Shown here: piece by piece, positions 47,171-56,097 of the stretch
How the letters are laid out: each line of letters opens with the position of its first letter
Numbering within the stretch: position 1 is the first letter of the stretch
Origin: Xanthomonas sp. 3793
Lineage (GTDB): Bacteria > Pseudomonadota > Gammaproteobacteria > Xanthomonadales > Xanthomonadaceae
NCBI RefSeq assembly: GCF_024806835.1
Contig: NZ_JANTYU010000001.1
Span: 992,001 to 1,056,000, forward strand
Direction of reading: 5' to 3'
Length of the DNA stretch: 64,000 bases
Notes under the pieces: generated by a model
Database searches by the model: none
What the model was told of the DNA's origin: nothing
The model's input: only the letters and a program-made list of their open reading frames with translations
Made by a program: the position numbers and the translations under genes

Positions 47171-48223
47171 TTGAAGACGCTCAAGGGTCCGGCGCTGTTC
47201 CTGGCACAGTTCATCGCCGACACACCTCCCTTCAATCGCTTGGACACACTGGCCGGTTGGGCTGCAGGGCTCGGCTATTCTGGCGTACAAGTGCCGACCA
47301 GCGCGCCCCACCTGTTCGATCTGGCCCAGGCTGCGCAGAGCCAGGCGTACTGCGACGACGTCGCCGGCATGTTGGCCGGGTACGGCCTGCAGGTCACCGA
47401 GTTGTCGACCCACTTGCAGGGGCAGCTGGTTGCCGTCCACCCCGCCTACGATCAGTTGTTCGACGGATTCGCACCGTCGGACAAGCGCGGCGATCCCGCC
47501 GCCCGCCAGGCCTGGGCAGTTGAACAACTGCTGTTGGCGGCCAGGGCCAGCCAGCGCCTGGGGCTGACGGCACATGCCACGTTCTCCGGCGCGCTGGCCT
47601 GGCCCTACTTCTACCCTTGGCCGCAACGCCCGCCGGGGCTGGTGGACGAAGCCTTCGCCGAACTCGGCCGCCGCTGGCGCCCGATCCTGGATGCCTTCGA
47701 CGCCTGCGGCGTGGACCTGTGCTTCGAGATCCACCCAGGCGAGGACCTGCACGACGGCGCGACCTTCGAGCGCTTTCTCGATATGGTGGACCACCATCCA
47801 CGCGCCAAGATCCTGTACGACCCCAGCCACCTGCTGCTGCAGCAGATGGACTACCTGGGCTTCATCGACCGGTATCACGCCCGCATCGGCATCTTCCACG
47901 TCAAGGACGCGGAGTATCGCGCCAGTGCGCACAGCGGCGTCTACGGCGGCTACCAGGACTGGATCGATCGTCCGGGGCGGTTCCGTTCGCTCGGCGACGG
48001 CCAGATCGACTTCAAGGCGATCTTCTCGAAGTTCGCGCAATACGATTTCCCGGGCTGGGCGGTGCTGGAGTGGGAGTGCTGCCTGAAGCATCCGGAAGAC
48101 GGCGCACGCGAGGGTGCCGCGTTCATCCGCGACCACATCATCCGCGTGACCGAACGCGCCTTCGACGACTTCGCCGACAGCGGCGCCGATCCGCCATCGC
48201 TGCGCCGCATGCTGGGGATCTGA
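47171..48223 (+). CDS. Sugar isomerase/epimerase-like TIM-barrel protein
   Basis: The protein has 350 residues from a TTG start at 47171, with GAGGG upstream. The xylose-isomerase-like TIM barrel is shown by metal-ligand positions: Glu in LCFEIHPGED, Asp/His in LYDPSHLLLQ, His in IFHVKDAEY and Glu in AVLEWEC. No signal peptide, so it is cytoplasmic. In keto-glycoside pathways, such proteins can isomerise, epimerise or lyse the sugar. It is the first gene of the rightward operon. Confidence 0.88.
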   Translation: MKTLKGPALFLAQFIADTPPFNRLDTLAGWAAGLGYSGVQVPTSAPHLFDLAQAAQSQAYCDDVAGMLAGYGLQVTELSTHLQGQLVAVHPAYDQLFDGFAPSDKRGDPAARQAWAVEQLLLAARASQRLGLTAHATFSGALAWPYFYPWPQRPPGLVDEAFAELGRRWRPILDAFDACGVDLCFEIHPGEDLHDGATFERFLDMVDHHPRAKILYDPSHLLLQQMDYLGFIDRYHARIGIFHVKDAEYRASAHSGVYGGYQDWIDRPGRFRSLGDGQIDFKAIFSKFAQYDFPGWAVLEWECCLKHPEDGAREGAAFIRDHIIRVTERAFDDFADSGADPPSLRRMLGI

Positions 48224-48249
48224 GCCAATACCGCCTGGGAGGGCAAGCC

Positions 48250-49467
48250 ATGAGGCACACCATGTCGCGCTTGGGCGCGATGATGTTTCTGCAGTTCTTC
48301 ATCTGGGGAGCATGGTTCGTGACCCTGGGCACCTACCTGGTGCAGGGCCCCCTGCAGGCCAGCGCGAGCCAGGTAGCGACGGCCTTCCTCAGCCAGTCCA
48401 TCGGCGCCATCGTGGCGCCGTTCCTGGTCGGCCTGGTCGCGGACCGCTACTTCGCCGCGCAGCGCATCCTCGCGGTGCTGCACCTCGCCGGCGCGGTGCT
48501 CATGTGGCTGGCGTCCACGGCGACGAGCTTCGGCCTGTTCTCCGCCTGCGTCATGCTGTACATGCTGCTGTTCATGCCGACGCTGGCACTGGTCAACAGC
48601 GTGGCGATGCGGCACATGCAAGCGCCTGAAAAACAGTTCCCGCCCGTGCGGGTGGCCGGCAGCGTCGGCTGGATCGTGGCGGGCGTGCTGATCGGCTGGC
48701 TGGGCTGGGAACAGGCACACCGGCTCGAACTGACGTTCCGGATGGCGGCGCTGGCATCGCTCGCCCTGGGCCTGTATGCCTTCACCCTGCCGCACACCCC
48801 GCCGCTGGCGCAACAGCGCGACGCCGGGCTGGGACAGATGCTGGGACTGGACTCGCTGCGGCTGCTGAAGTCGCGCTCCTATCTGGTGTTCTTTCTGGCC
48901 TCGATCGCCATCTGCATCCCGCTGGCGTTCTACTACAACTTCACCAACCCGTATCTCAACGATCTGGGCGTGCGCGGCGCGGCCGGCCTGCAATCGCTGG
49001 GCCAGGTGTCCGAAGTGCTGTTGATGCTGGCCATGCCGTTCCTGTTCGTGCGGCTGGGGGTCAAGACGATGCTGGCGCTGGGCATGGCGGCGTGGGTGCT
49101 GCGCTACGCGATGTTCGCCTTTGGCGATGCGGGCGGCGGTTTTTCCTTGCTGGTGATCGGTATCGTGCTGCATGGCATCTGCTACGACTTCTTCTTCGTC
49201 ACCGGCCATATCTACACCGATGCGCATGCCGGCCCCGCCGCGCGCAGCAGCGCGCAGGGCTTCATCACCCTGGCCACCTACGGCGTGGGCATGCTGATCG
49301 GCACGTTCCTGTCCGGTGCGGTGGTCGAGCACTACACCACGGCGGCGGGCCCGGACTGGCAGCAGATCTGGCTGTTCCCGGCAGGCGTGGCGCTGGTCGT
49401 GCTGGTCGCCTTCCTGCTGCTGTTCCGCGACCGGCCGGTCGCCGCGGCCATCCCCTCCACACGCTGA
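48250..49467 (+). CDS. MFS transporter, nucleoside/sugar:H+ symporter type
   Basis: The protein has 405 residues with 12 predicted helices. FFIWGAWFVTLGTYL near the N-terminus and GLVADRYFAAQRILAVLHL resemble the NupG/Nuc_H_symport family, as does WIVAGVLIGWLG. It starts 26 bases after the TIM-barrel gene. The substrate is probably the glycoside or sugar handled by the locus, not necessarily a nucleoside. Confidence 0.85.
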   Translation: MRHTMSRLGAMMFLQFFIWGAWFVTLGTYLVQGPLQASASQVATAFLSQSIGAIVAPFLVGLVADRYFAAQRILAVLHLAGAVLMWLASTATSFGLFSACVMLYMLLFMPTLALVNSVAMRHMQAPEKQFPPVRVAGSVGWIVAGVLIGWLGWEQAHRLELTFRMAALASLALGLYAFTLPHTPPLAQQRDAGLGQMLGLDSLRLLKSRSYLVFFLASIAICIPLAFYYNFTNPYLNDLGVRGAAGLQSLGQVSEVLLMLAMPFLFVRLGVKTMLALGMAAWVLRYAMFAFGDAGGGFSLLVIGIVLHGICYDFFFVTGHIYTDAHAGPAARSSAQGFITLATYGVGMLIGTFLSGAVVEHYTTAAGPDWQQIWLFPAGVALVVLVAFLLLFRDRPVAAAIPSTR

Positions 49468-49479
49468 GAACCCCACCCG

Positions 49480-50604
49480 ATGAGCAAGCTTGGAATCGCC
49501 ATCGTCGGCACGGGCATGATCGGCGCCGTGCATCGTCGCGCGGCGCTGCTGGCCGGTGCGCAGGTCCGCGGCATCGCCGCCTCATCCCCGCAACGCGCAC
49601 GCGAGGTTGCGCAGTCCTGGAATGTGCCGCGCGCCTATCGCGACATCGAGGACGTGGTCGCCGATCCGCAGGTGCAGGTGGTGCACGTCTGCACACCCAA
49701 TCATCTGCACCGCGCCATGGCGCAGGCGGCGCTGCAAGCCGGCAAGCACGTGATCTGCGAGAAACCCCTGGCCACGACATTGCAGGACGCCCAGGCAGTG
49801 GCGGCTCTGGCCGCCGCGACCGGGCTGGTTGCCACGGTGCCCTTCGTCTACCGCTATCACCCGGTGGTGCGCGAAGCGCGCGCGCGCATCGCGCAGGGCG
49901 ACCTGGGGCCGCTGCGCTTGATACACGGCAGCTATCTGCAGGATTGGCTGCTGGATCCCGCCAGCAACAACTGGCGCGTGGACCCGGCGCTGGGCGGCGC
50001 ATCGCGCGTGTTCGCCGACATCGGCTCGCACTGGTGCGACCTGGTGGAATGGGTCGGCGGTGAGCGTTTTGTCGAGGTCAGCGCTGCCTTCGTGACCGTG
50101 ATCGCCGAGCGCGGCGCCCTCACCGGGCAGAGCTTCAGCACGCCGACGGCGGGCGGCGCGATGCAGGCGGTAGCGAGCGAGGACGTGGCCGCAGCGATGT
50201 TCAGGACCGGCGCGGGCACGCTGGCGTCATTGACGGTCAGCCAGGTCTCGGCGGGGCGCCGCAATCGCCTCTGGTTCGAGATCGACGGCGCCAGGGCCAG
50301 CGTGGCGTTCGACCAGGAGGATGCCGAACGGCTGTGGATCGGCCTGCCCGACCAGCGCGAGGAAATCTTCGTGCGCGGGCCGGGTGCCGGCAGTGCCGAA
50401 CAACGCCGGCTATCCACATTGCCGGCCGGGCATGCGCAAGGCTACGGCGATTGCTTCGAGGCGTTCGTCGCCGACACCTATCGCGCCATCGAAGGCGAGC
50501 GGCCGGACGGCCTGCCGACCTTCGAAGACGGGGTGCGCTCGGCGCTGATCGTCGATCGCGTCATCACATCGGCCAGGTCGCGTGCCTGGACATCCATCGA
50601 TTGA
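49480..50604 (+). CDS. Gfo/Idh/MocA family NAD(P)-dependent oxidoreductase
   Basis: The protein has 374 residues. The Rossmann start is LGIAIVGTGMIGAVHRRAAL; the family's catalytic EKP motif lies in VICEKPLATT; HPVVREAR and DIGSHWCDLVEW follow in the C-terminal domain, with the conserved His/Asp. Members oxidise or reduce sugar hydroxyls, often at C3. It follows the transporter by 12 bases. Two roles fit: reducing a 3-keto sugar product to the ordinary sugar, or oxidising an intracellular sugar. Confidence 0.9.
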   Translation: MSKLGIAIVGTGMIGAVHRRAALLAGAQVRGIAASSPQRAREVAQSWNVPRAYRDIEDVVADPQVQVVHVCTPNHLHRAMAQAALQAGKHVICEKPLATTLQDAQAVAALAAATGLVATVPFVYRYHPVVREARARIAQGDLGPLRLIHGSYLQDWLLDPASNNWRVDPALGGASRVFADIGSHWCDLVEWVGGERFVEVSAAFVTVIAERGALTGQSFSTPTAGGAMQAVASEDVAAAMFRTGAGTLASLTVSQVSAGRRNRLWFEIDGARASVAFDQEDAERLWIGLPDQREEIFVRGPGAGSAEQRRLSTLPAGHAQGYGDCFEAFVADTYRAIEGERPDGLPTFEDGVRSALIVDRVITSARSRAWTSID

Positions 50605-50623
50605 ATCCCGGGAGGACTTCCTG

Positions 50624-51478
50624 ATGCATCTGCCTACACGCAGGACCGCGACCCTCGTCCTGCTGCTGCTCGTCGCCCTGCCCGCCTTCGCACGTGACGC
50701 CGCCGGCCCGAAACAACCCATCGCGGTGCAGATGTACTCCCTGCGCAACGCCGGCTCGCTCGACCAACAGCTGAAGATCGTCCACGACGCGGGCCTGGGC
50801 GCGGTGGAAACGGTCGGCACGCAGAACGTCAGCGCTGCCGAACTCAAGCAGCTGCTGGACAGGTATGCGATCAAGGCGATCTCCTCGCACGTGCAACTGG
50901 CCGATCTGCGCAAGGACCTGGACGGCGCGCTCGCCTTCAACCGGTCGATCGGCAACACGACACTGGTAGTGCCCTACCTGGACGAGAAGGATCGGCCGAC
51001 CGATGCCGCGGGCTGGACCGCATTGGGCCAGGAACTGGGCCAGATCGCCAAGCGGGTGCGGGCCAAGGGCATGCACCTGGCCTACCACAACCACGACTTC
51101 GAACTGGTCGACTTCGATGGCAAGACCGGCCTGGAGCTGCTGTTCGCAGCGGCCGGACCCGATCTGGAGACAGAGTTGGACCTGGCATGGGTTGCGCGCG
51201 CCGGCTACGACCCGGCGGTGATGCTGGGCAAGTTCAAGGGCCGCATGTTCGCGGTACACGCCAAGGACAATGCCCCGAAAGGCCAGGCCGAGGACGAGGG
51301 CGGCTTCGCCGCCGTCGGCCGGGGCGTGCTGGACTGGAACGCGATCCTGCCTGCCGCAGCGGGTGCCGGCGTGCGCTGGTACATCATCGAGCACGACCGT
51401 CCGCGCGATCCGGCCACGGTCATCCAGATCGGTGCCGATTACCTGCGTGAACACCTGCCCGCCGGCACCCATCGCTAG
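50624..51478 (+). CDS. Exported TIM-barrel sugar isomerase/epimerase
   Basis: The ATG at 50624 follows GGGAGGACTT and gives 284 residues. A Sec signal (TLVLLLLVALPAFA) predicts a periplasmic enzyme. TIM-barrel landmarks are IAVQMYSLRNAG, HLAYHNHDFELVD, LDLAWVARAG and AVHAKDNAP, with IIEHDRP near the end supplying the last metal ligand. A partial copy of the LacI operator (50596-50606) lies 18 bases upstream. Exported members of this family are commonly found with DUF1080 and GMC dehydrogenases. Confidence 0.87.
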   Translation: MHLPTRRTATLVLLLLVALPAFARDAAGPKQPIAVQMYSLRNAGSLDQQLKIVHDAGLGAVETVGTQNVSAAELKQLLDRYAIKAISSHVQLADLRKDLDGALAFNRSIGNTTLVVPYLDEKDRPTDAAGWTALGQELGQIAKRVRAKGMHLAYHNHDFELVDFDGKTGLELLFAAAGPDLETELDLAWVARAGYDPAVMLGKFKGRMFAVHAKDNAPKGQAEDEGGFAAVGRGVLDWNAILPAAAGAGVRWYIIEHDRPRDPATVIQIGADYLREHLPAGTHR

Positions 51479-51496
51479 CGCGCACAGGAGCCCCGC

Positions 51497-51793
51497 TTGA
51501 AACCGATCCTGACAATGGCCGTGGCTTTGCTCGGAACGACGCTTGCGACCACGGCATGGTCCAAGGACGACCCGACGGCCGGCGCGCAGCTCTACGCAAC
51601 GCACTGCACGGCCTGCCACGGCGCGACTCGCGCGGGCGTCCCGCCCACGTTTCCTGCGCTAACCGACGTGGGCAAGCGGCTGCAACCCGCGCAGATCAAG
51701 GAGAAGATCGTCAAGGGCGGCGGGTTGATGCCGCCCTTCCCTCAGCTGTCGCAAGAGGATGTCGACAACATCGCAAGCTTTCTGGTGCAATAG
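51497..51793 (+). CDS. Small periplasmic cytochrome c
   Basis: The protein has 98 residues from a TTG start at 51497, with AGGAG eight bases upstream. A signal peptide (AVALLGTTLATTAWS) is followed by the heme site CTACH and the distal Met in GGGLMPPFP, a c5/c551-like monoheme protein. It ends the rightward operon and is the likely electron acceptor of the GMC dehydrogenase encoded on the opposite arm, as in flavo-cytochrome sugar dehydrogenases. Confidence 0.9.
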   Translation: MKPILTMAVALLGTTLATTAWSKDDPTAGAQLYATHCTACHGATRAGVPPTFPALTDVGKRLQPAQIKEKIVKGGGLMPPFPQLSQEDVDNIASFLVQ

Positions 51794-52049
51794 GGCGTGC
51801 CACCGATGCCCGAGAGGTCGCGTTGGGTTTGTCGGATTGCCAGTCAGGCCAAGCCGCGCGGCGCCGGCTGGCGGCCTGACGAGCCCAATCCGCAGGTCAG
51901 CTCTTGCGCGCCTGGCGCTACGCCATCACCCCAGCCGCATCCGCCACACATGCGCGCGCTTCTTGCCTGCGTGCATGCGCAAGAGCGGCGCGATCTGCGC
52001 GGGGATTGATGGCACACCCCAAGATGCCGGCGACAGCGTTGCGCCGGCG

Positions 52050-52793
52050 CTACAGCGCGCGCACCCAGATGTTGCGATAGCTGACTTTGGAATCGTGCTC
52101 CTGCAACAAGATCGGCGCGCACCCATGCGGCGCATACGACGGCGCGCCGATGTACTCGGTCTTGCCCGACAGGACGGTGTTGTCCTGCACCAGTACGCCG
52201 TTATGCAGGACGGTGATGCGGGCAGGTGAGATGAGTCCGCCCCCCTGCGAAAAGCGGGGCGCCTTCCAGACGATGTCGTAGGCCTGCCATGCGCCCGGCG
52301 CACGCGAGGCGTTCACCAGCGGAATGGCCTGCTTGTAGATCGCGCCGGCCTGGCCGTTGGCATAGGTCGGATTGTCGTAGCTGTCGAGCACCTGGAGCTC
52401 ATACAGTTCCTGCAGGAAGATCCCGCTGTTTCCCCGCTGTTGGCCTTCGAACCCCCGGGTCGCGGCAGGCGTGCGCCACTCGACATGCAGCTGGATGTCG
52501 CAGAAGCGCTGCCTGGTGCGGATGCCCTTGCTGCCCGGGACCACGGTCAGCGCGCCGTCGGCAACGCTCCAGGGCGCCCGTCCGCCCTGCTCCGACTCCC
52601 AGGCGGAGAGATCCTTGCCATCGAACAATACGATGGCGTCGGAAGGCGCGCCGCCCGGGGGCGTGGCCACGGTCGCGGGGACGGGCGTCCAAACCTCGGT
52701 CTTGGCCGGATCGCGCGACGGCTCGCCACTGGTCTGCGCGAATGCAGGCGCCGCGGCCAGCAGGCAGGCTGCCATCAGGAGAAGTCTGGTCAT
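52050..52793 (-). CDS. DUF1080 protein, 3-keto-disaccharide hydrolase family
   Basis: The ATG at 52793 gives 247 residues with a Sec signal ending AAPAFA. The concanavalin-like domain has the family's IVLFDGKDLSAWES start, then LHVEWRTP, GNSGIFLQ and YELQVLDSYDN, and a final VSYRNIWVRAL. Proteins of this family hydrolyse 3-keto-glycosides (Pfam 3keto-disac_hyd). It lies 44 bases after the small dehydrogenase subunit gene, the last gene of the leftward operon. Confidence 0.9.
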   Translation of the reverse strand: MTRLLLMAACLLAAAPAFAQTSGEPSRDPAKTEVWTPVPATVATPPGGAPSDAIVLFDGKDLSAWESEQGGRAPWSVADGALTVVPGSKGIRTRQRFCDIQLHVEWRTPAATRGFEGQQRGNSGIFLQELYELQVLDSYDNPTYANGQAGAIYKQAIPLVNASRAPGAWQAYDIVWKAPRFSQGGGLISPARITVLHNGVLVQDNTVLSGKTEYIGAPSYAPHGCAPILLQEHDSKVSYRNIWVRAL

Positions 52794-52837
52794 GGTGTTA
52801 CCGGGGAAGTGGCGCAGGGGCGCATCGTCGCAGCCCA

Positions 52838-53416
52838 TCAGTTCGTCGCCCAGGCAGGCGTACCGGGGACATAGGCCATGTCACCGTCGTAGCGGCCCGG
52901 CACGGCCACGTAGCGCAGCACGTCGGTCGCGGCGACCTTCGAGGTGAAGAAGCTGAAGATGGCCAGCTGCTTGATCATCGTGAAGTAGTGCGGCATTGCT
53001 TTCGCCTTTTCGGCGGTGCCGATATCAGTGGTTTCGACGACATGTTTCCTGGCTTCCGCATCCAGCGCGCGCAGCAGCTCGGTGCGCGCCTGCGGCGCGA
53101 GCGACACGAAGCGGCCGCCGGCGCGTTTGTCGATGTCGGCCAGGCCGGCGCGGAACGCCGCCTGCTGCTTGGCGGTGTAGCAGTCGGTGACGAATTGCGC
53201 CATGAACGGGCCGGCGCTGGCATCTTTGGCCCCCGGCGTTTTGGTCCGCGGCAGGATGGTCTCGGCGATCTCGTCCAGCGTGCCGACATCGGCGGCGGAG
53301 AAGATGGTCTTCGCTCCCTCGGCCGGCGCCTGTGCCTGGCCCAGCGCGGGCAGGCCGATCATGGCCGCGCCCGTGGCGGCGACGATCATCTTCAGCAGTT
53401 CGCGGCGTTCCATCAC
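52838..53416 (-). CDS. Dehydrogenase small subunit, gluconate 2-dehydrogenase subunit 3 family
   Basis: The protein has 192 residues, overlapping the GMC stop by four bases (ATGA). The N-terminus MMERRELLKMIVAATGAAMIG resembles a twin-arginine leader with RR, so it could carry the folded GMC subunit across the membrane. The body matches the family: ADVGTLDEIAETILPRTKTPGA and GPFMAQFVTDCY. It is the gamma-type chaperone/subunit of FAD-dependent sugar dehydrogenases. Confidence 0.9.
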   Translation of the reverse strand: MMERRELLKMIVAATGAAMIGLPALGQAQAPAEGAKTIFSAADVGTLDEIAETILPRTKTPGAKDASAGPFMAQFVTDCYTAKQQAAFRAGLADIDKRAGGRFVSLAPQARTELLRALDAEARKHVVETTDIGTAEKAKAMPHYFTMIKQLAIFSFFTSKVAATDVLRYVAVPGRYDGDMAYVPGTPAWATN

Positions 53417-55098
53417 AGGTTCCCCGCTTTCAGTTCGCGCACCGCATGGTCCGCCGCGCGTGCCGTCAGCGCCATGTAGGTCAGCGAAGGATTGACGCAG
53501 GCGCTGGACGTCATGCAGGCACCGTCGGTCACGTAGACGTTCGGCGCGTCCCAGACCTGGTTGTGCTGGTTCAGCACGGAATTCTTGCGGTCGCGGCCCA
53601 TGCGCGCGGTGCCCATTTCGTGGATGCCCTTGCCGGGCGCGTAGTCGTCATCGTGCATCTGCACGTCCTTGACACCGGCGGCCTCCAGCATCTCTGCGGC
53701 ATCGGCGGCCATGTCCTTGCGCATGGCCTTTTCGTTCGCGCGCAGGGACACATCCATCGCCAGCACCGGCAGCCCCCATTTGTCCTTGCGCTGCGGGTCC
53801 AGGCGAATCGTATTGTCGTGGTGAGGCAGCATTTCGCCGAATCCGGTCATGCCGATGCGCCAGTCGCCCGGTTGCGTCAGCGCGTCCTTCAGGTCGGCGC
53901 CGATATTCAGCTCGGCGATCTCGCGCGACCACCCGGTGCGGCTGGCGCCGCCCTGGTAGCCGAACCCGCGCAGGTAGCCGCGTCTGTCCGCGGCGACGTT
54001 ACGGAACCGCGGAATGTAGAAGCCGCAGGGACGCCGGCCGAAGTAGTACTTGTCCTCAAAGCCCTCGACCCGGCCGGAGGCGCCCGCGCCGAAATGATGG
54101 TCCATCACGTTGTGCCCAAGCTCGCCGGACGAAGACCCCAGCCCGCCGTCCCAGACATCGGTGGCCGAGTTCATCAGCAGCCAGCTCGAGTTGAACGAAG
54201 ACGCGTTGAGGAAAATGACCTTGGCCGTGTACTGATAGGTCTGCCCGCTCTCGGCATCGACGATCTCCACGCCGCGTGCTCGCTTGCGGTCCTTGTCGTA
54301 GAGCACTTCCTTGACGATCGAGAACGGCCGCAAGGTCAGGTTGCCGGTCTTCATCGCCGCCGGCAGCGTCGCCGACTGGGTCGAGAAGTAGGCGCCGAAA
54401 GGACAGCCCAGGATGCACTTGTTGCGATACTGGCAGTTGACGCGGCCCTGCTCGACCATGGGCTGGGTGATGTTGGCGGTACGCGAGTGGATCAGGTGCC
54501 TGGTCCCGCCAAAGGCCTTCTTGATCCGCGCGGCCACGTCCCTTTCGACGATGTTCAACGGGATCGGCGGCAGGAACTGGCCATCGGGCAACACGTCCAG
54601 GCCCTCGCGCGTGCCGGCGATGCCGGCGAACTTCTCCACGTAGTCGTACCAGGGCGCGATGTCGGCGTAGCGGATCGGCCAATCGGTGGCGATACCGTCC
54701 TTGAGGTTGGCCTGGAAGTCCAGGTCCGACAGGCGATAGCTCTGCCGTCCCCACATCAGCGAGCGGCCGCCCACGTGATAGCCGCGGTACCAGTCGAATC
54801 GCTTGAGCTCGGTGTAGGGCGATTCCTTTTCGTTGGCCCACATGCCCTGCAGGTTCTCGACCAGGCCGTAGTCGCGCTTCAACACCGGATAGTCGGCCTT
54901 CATCGCCTGGGTCGGCCGGTTGTAGTGCGGGAAATCCCACACTTCCTTCATCGCGTTGACATAGTCCTTGACGTGCTCGATGTTGCGTCCGCGTTCCAGC
55001 ATCAGGACCTTGAGGCCTTTCTCGGTCAGTTCCTTCGCCGCCCAACCGCCACTGATTCCCGAGCCAACGACGATGGCGTCGTAGTGATTGTCTGCCAT
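53413..55098 (-). CDS. GMC-family FAD-dependent sugar dehydrogenase, catalytic subunit
   Basis: The protein has 561 residues. The FAD-binding motif is AIVVGSGISGGWAAKEL, and the C-terminal His/Asn catalytic region is EMGTARMG followed by NPSLTYMAL. A cysteine cluster of C-x5-C-x3-C spacing, in NCQYRNKCILGCPFGA near residue 220, matches the 3Fe-4S site of FAD glucose dehydrogenase alpha subunits. No signal peptide is visible; export would use the small subunit's leader. With the cytochrome c it forms a three-part periplasmic dehydrogenase likely to oxidise a sugar at C1 or C3; the neighbouring genes favour C3. Confidence 0.93.
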   Translation of the reverse strand: MADNHYDAIVVGSGISGGWAAKELTEKGLKVLMLERGRNIEHVKDYVNAMKEVWDFPHYNRPTQAMKADYPVLKRDYGLVENLQGMWANEKESPYTELKRFDWYRGYHVGGRSLMWGRQSYRLSDLDFQANLKDGIATDWPIRYADIAPWYDYVEKFAGIAGTREGLDVLPDGQFLPPIPLNIVERDVAARIKKAFGGTRHLIHSRTANITQPMVEQGRVNCQYRNKCILGCPFGAYFSTQSATLPAAMKTGNLTLRPFSIVKEVLYDKDRKRARGVEIVDAESGQTYQYTAKVIFLNASSFNSSWLLMNSATDVWDGGLGSSSGELGHNVMDHHFGAGASGRVEGFEDKYYFGRRPCGFYIPRFRNVAADRRGYLRGFGYQGGASRTGWSREIAELNIGADLKDALTQPGDWRIGMTGFGEMLPHHDNTIRLDPQRKDKWGLPVLAMDVSLRANEKAMRKDMAADAAEMLEAAGVKDVQMHDDDYAPGKGIHEMGTARMGRDRKNSVLNQHNQVWDAPNVYVTDGACMTSSACVNPSLTYMALTARAADHAVRELKAGNL

Positions 55099-55128
55099 GG
55101 GTTCTACTTCACCTTGGTGGATAGCGTT

Positions 55129-56034
55129 TCAGACGTCGCAGAGGCGGATCGCCTCGCGCAGCGAGCCGACGGGATCGGGCGCGGAAGGAATGAATTCCTG
55201 CGCCAGATAGCCATCGAAACCGGTATCGCGGATTGCGCGACAGATGGCGGGATAGTGCAGTTCCTGAGCGTCTCCGATCTCGTGCCGGCCAGGCACGCCT
55301 GCGGTGTGGTAATGCTTGAAGAACGCGTGATGCTTGCCGATGGTGGCTATGATGTCGCCCTCCATGATCTGCATGTGGTAGATGTCGTACAGCAGACCGA
55401 AATGGTCCGAGCCGATCCGTCGGCACAGCTCCACGCCCCATGCCGAGTGGTCGCACAGGTAGTCGGGGTGATCGACCTTGGAGTTCAGCAGTTCCATCAC
55501 CAACACGACGCCGCGCTTCTCGGCGTGTCCGAGGATGCGCTTGAGTCCGGCTTCGGCGTGGGCCATGCCCTCCTGGGGGTCCATGCCGTTGCGATTGCCG
55601 GAAAAGCAGATGAGGTTGCGATAGCCGGCATCGGCCACCAGGTCGATGTGCCGCGTGTAGCGCTCGACCAGCTGGTCGTGGAACTGACTGCCGGCGAAGC
55701 CCTTGTCCAGCCCCATCTCCGCGCCGTTGCACATCGAGCTGTAGACGCCGTTGGCCTTCAGCGCGGGCCAATCCGCAGGACCGACCAGATCGATGGCGGC
55801 GAACCCGATGCCCTTCACCGTCTGGCAAAGCTGGGCGATCGACTGCTGCGGAAACGTCCAGCGGGCCACGGAATGCTTCAGGTTGCCCTTGCGCGGCGCA
55901 GCAGCGGCAGCAGCGGCAGACGCAGGCAACATGCCCACGACGCCGAGGCCAACGCTACCGGCGACGGCAACGCGCAGCGCATCTCGCCGCGTGAACCCCG
56001 CGGCCGGCGCCGGCCCGCTCGATTGGATAGACAT
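55129..56034 (-). CDS. Exported TIM-barrel isomerase, hydroxypyruvate isomerase-like
   Basis: The ATG at 56034 gives 301 residues, with a twin-arginine signal (GFTRRDALRVAVAGSVGLGV) followed by an Ala-rich region. The barrel has the metal ligands Glu in VLVMELLNSKVDHP, Asp/His in GLLYDIYHMQI, His in YHTAGVPGRHEI and Glu in YLAQEFIPS, as in hydroxypyruvate isomerase and related epimerases. It leads the leftward operon (then the GMC, small-subunit and DUF1080 genes) and lies 49 bases from LacI operator site 2. Confidence 0.88.
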   Translation of the reverse strand: MSIQSSGPAPAAGFTRRDALRVAVAGSVGLGVVGMLPASAAAAAAAPRKGNLKHSVARWTFPQQSIAQLCQTVKGIGFAAIDLVGPADWPALKANGVYSSMCNGAEMGLDKGFAGSQFHDQLVERYTRHIDLVADAGYRNLICFSGNRNGMDPQEGMAHAEAGLKRILGHAEKRGVVLVMELLNSKVDHPDYLCDHSAWGVELCRRIGSDHFGLLYDIYHMQIMEGDIIATIGKHHAFFKHYHTAGVPGRHEIGDAQELHYPAICRAIRDTGFDGYLAQEFIPSAPDPVGSLREAIRLCDV

Positions 56035-56082
56035 CCGTTTTCCGGCCTCCCAACCGGTATCAAATGCTAGGCATTCGCCGCA

Positions 56083-56097
56083 ATTCAATCGATTGCA
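56083..56097. promoter_or_regulatory. LacI-type operator, site 2
   Basis: ATTCAATCGATTGCA is identical to site 1 (47141-47155). It lies 49 bases upstream of the leftward operon's first gene, which implies common control of both arms. Confidence 0.75.

Noticed and set aside
50596..50606. Third full LacI operator inside the rightward operon
   Set aside because: Only 11 of 15 bases match and it overlaps the last codons of the upstream gene, so I mention it as partial rather than listing it as a site.
53332..56070. 912-codon plus-strand open frame across the GMC and TIM-barrel genes
   Set aside because: Antisense shadow crossing two genes; no recognisable domain.
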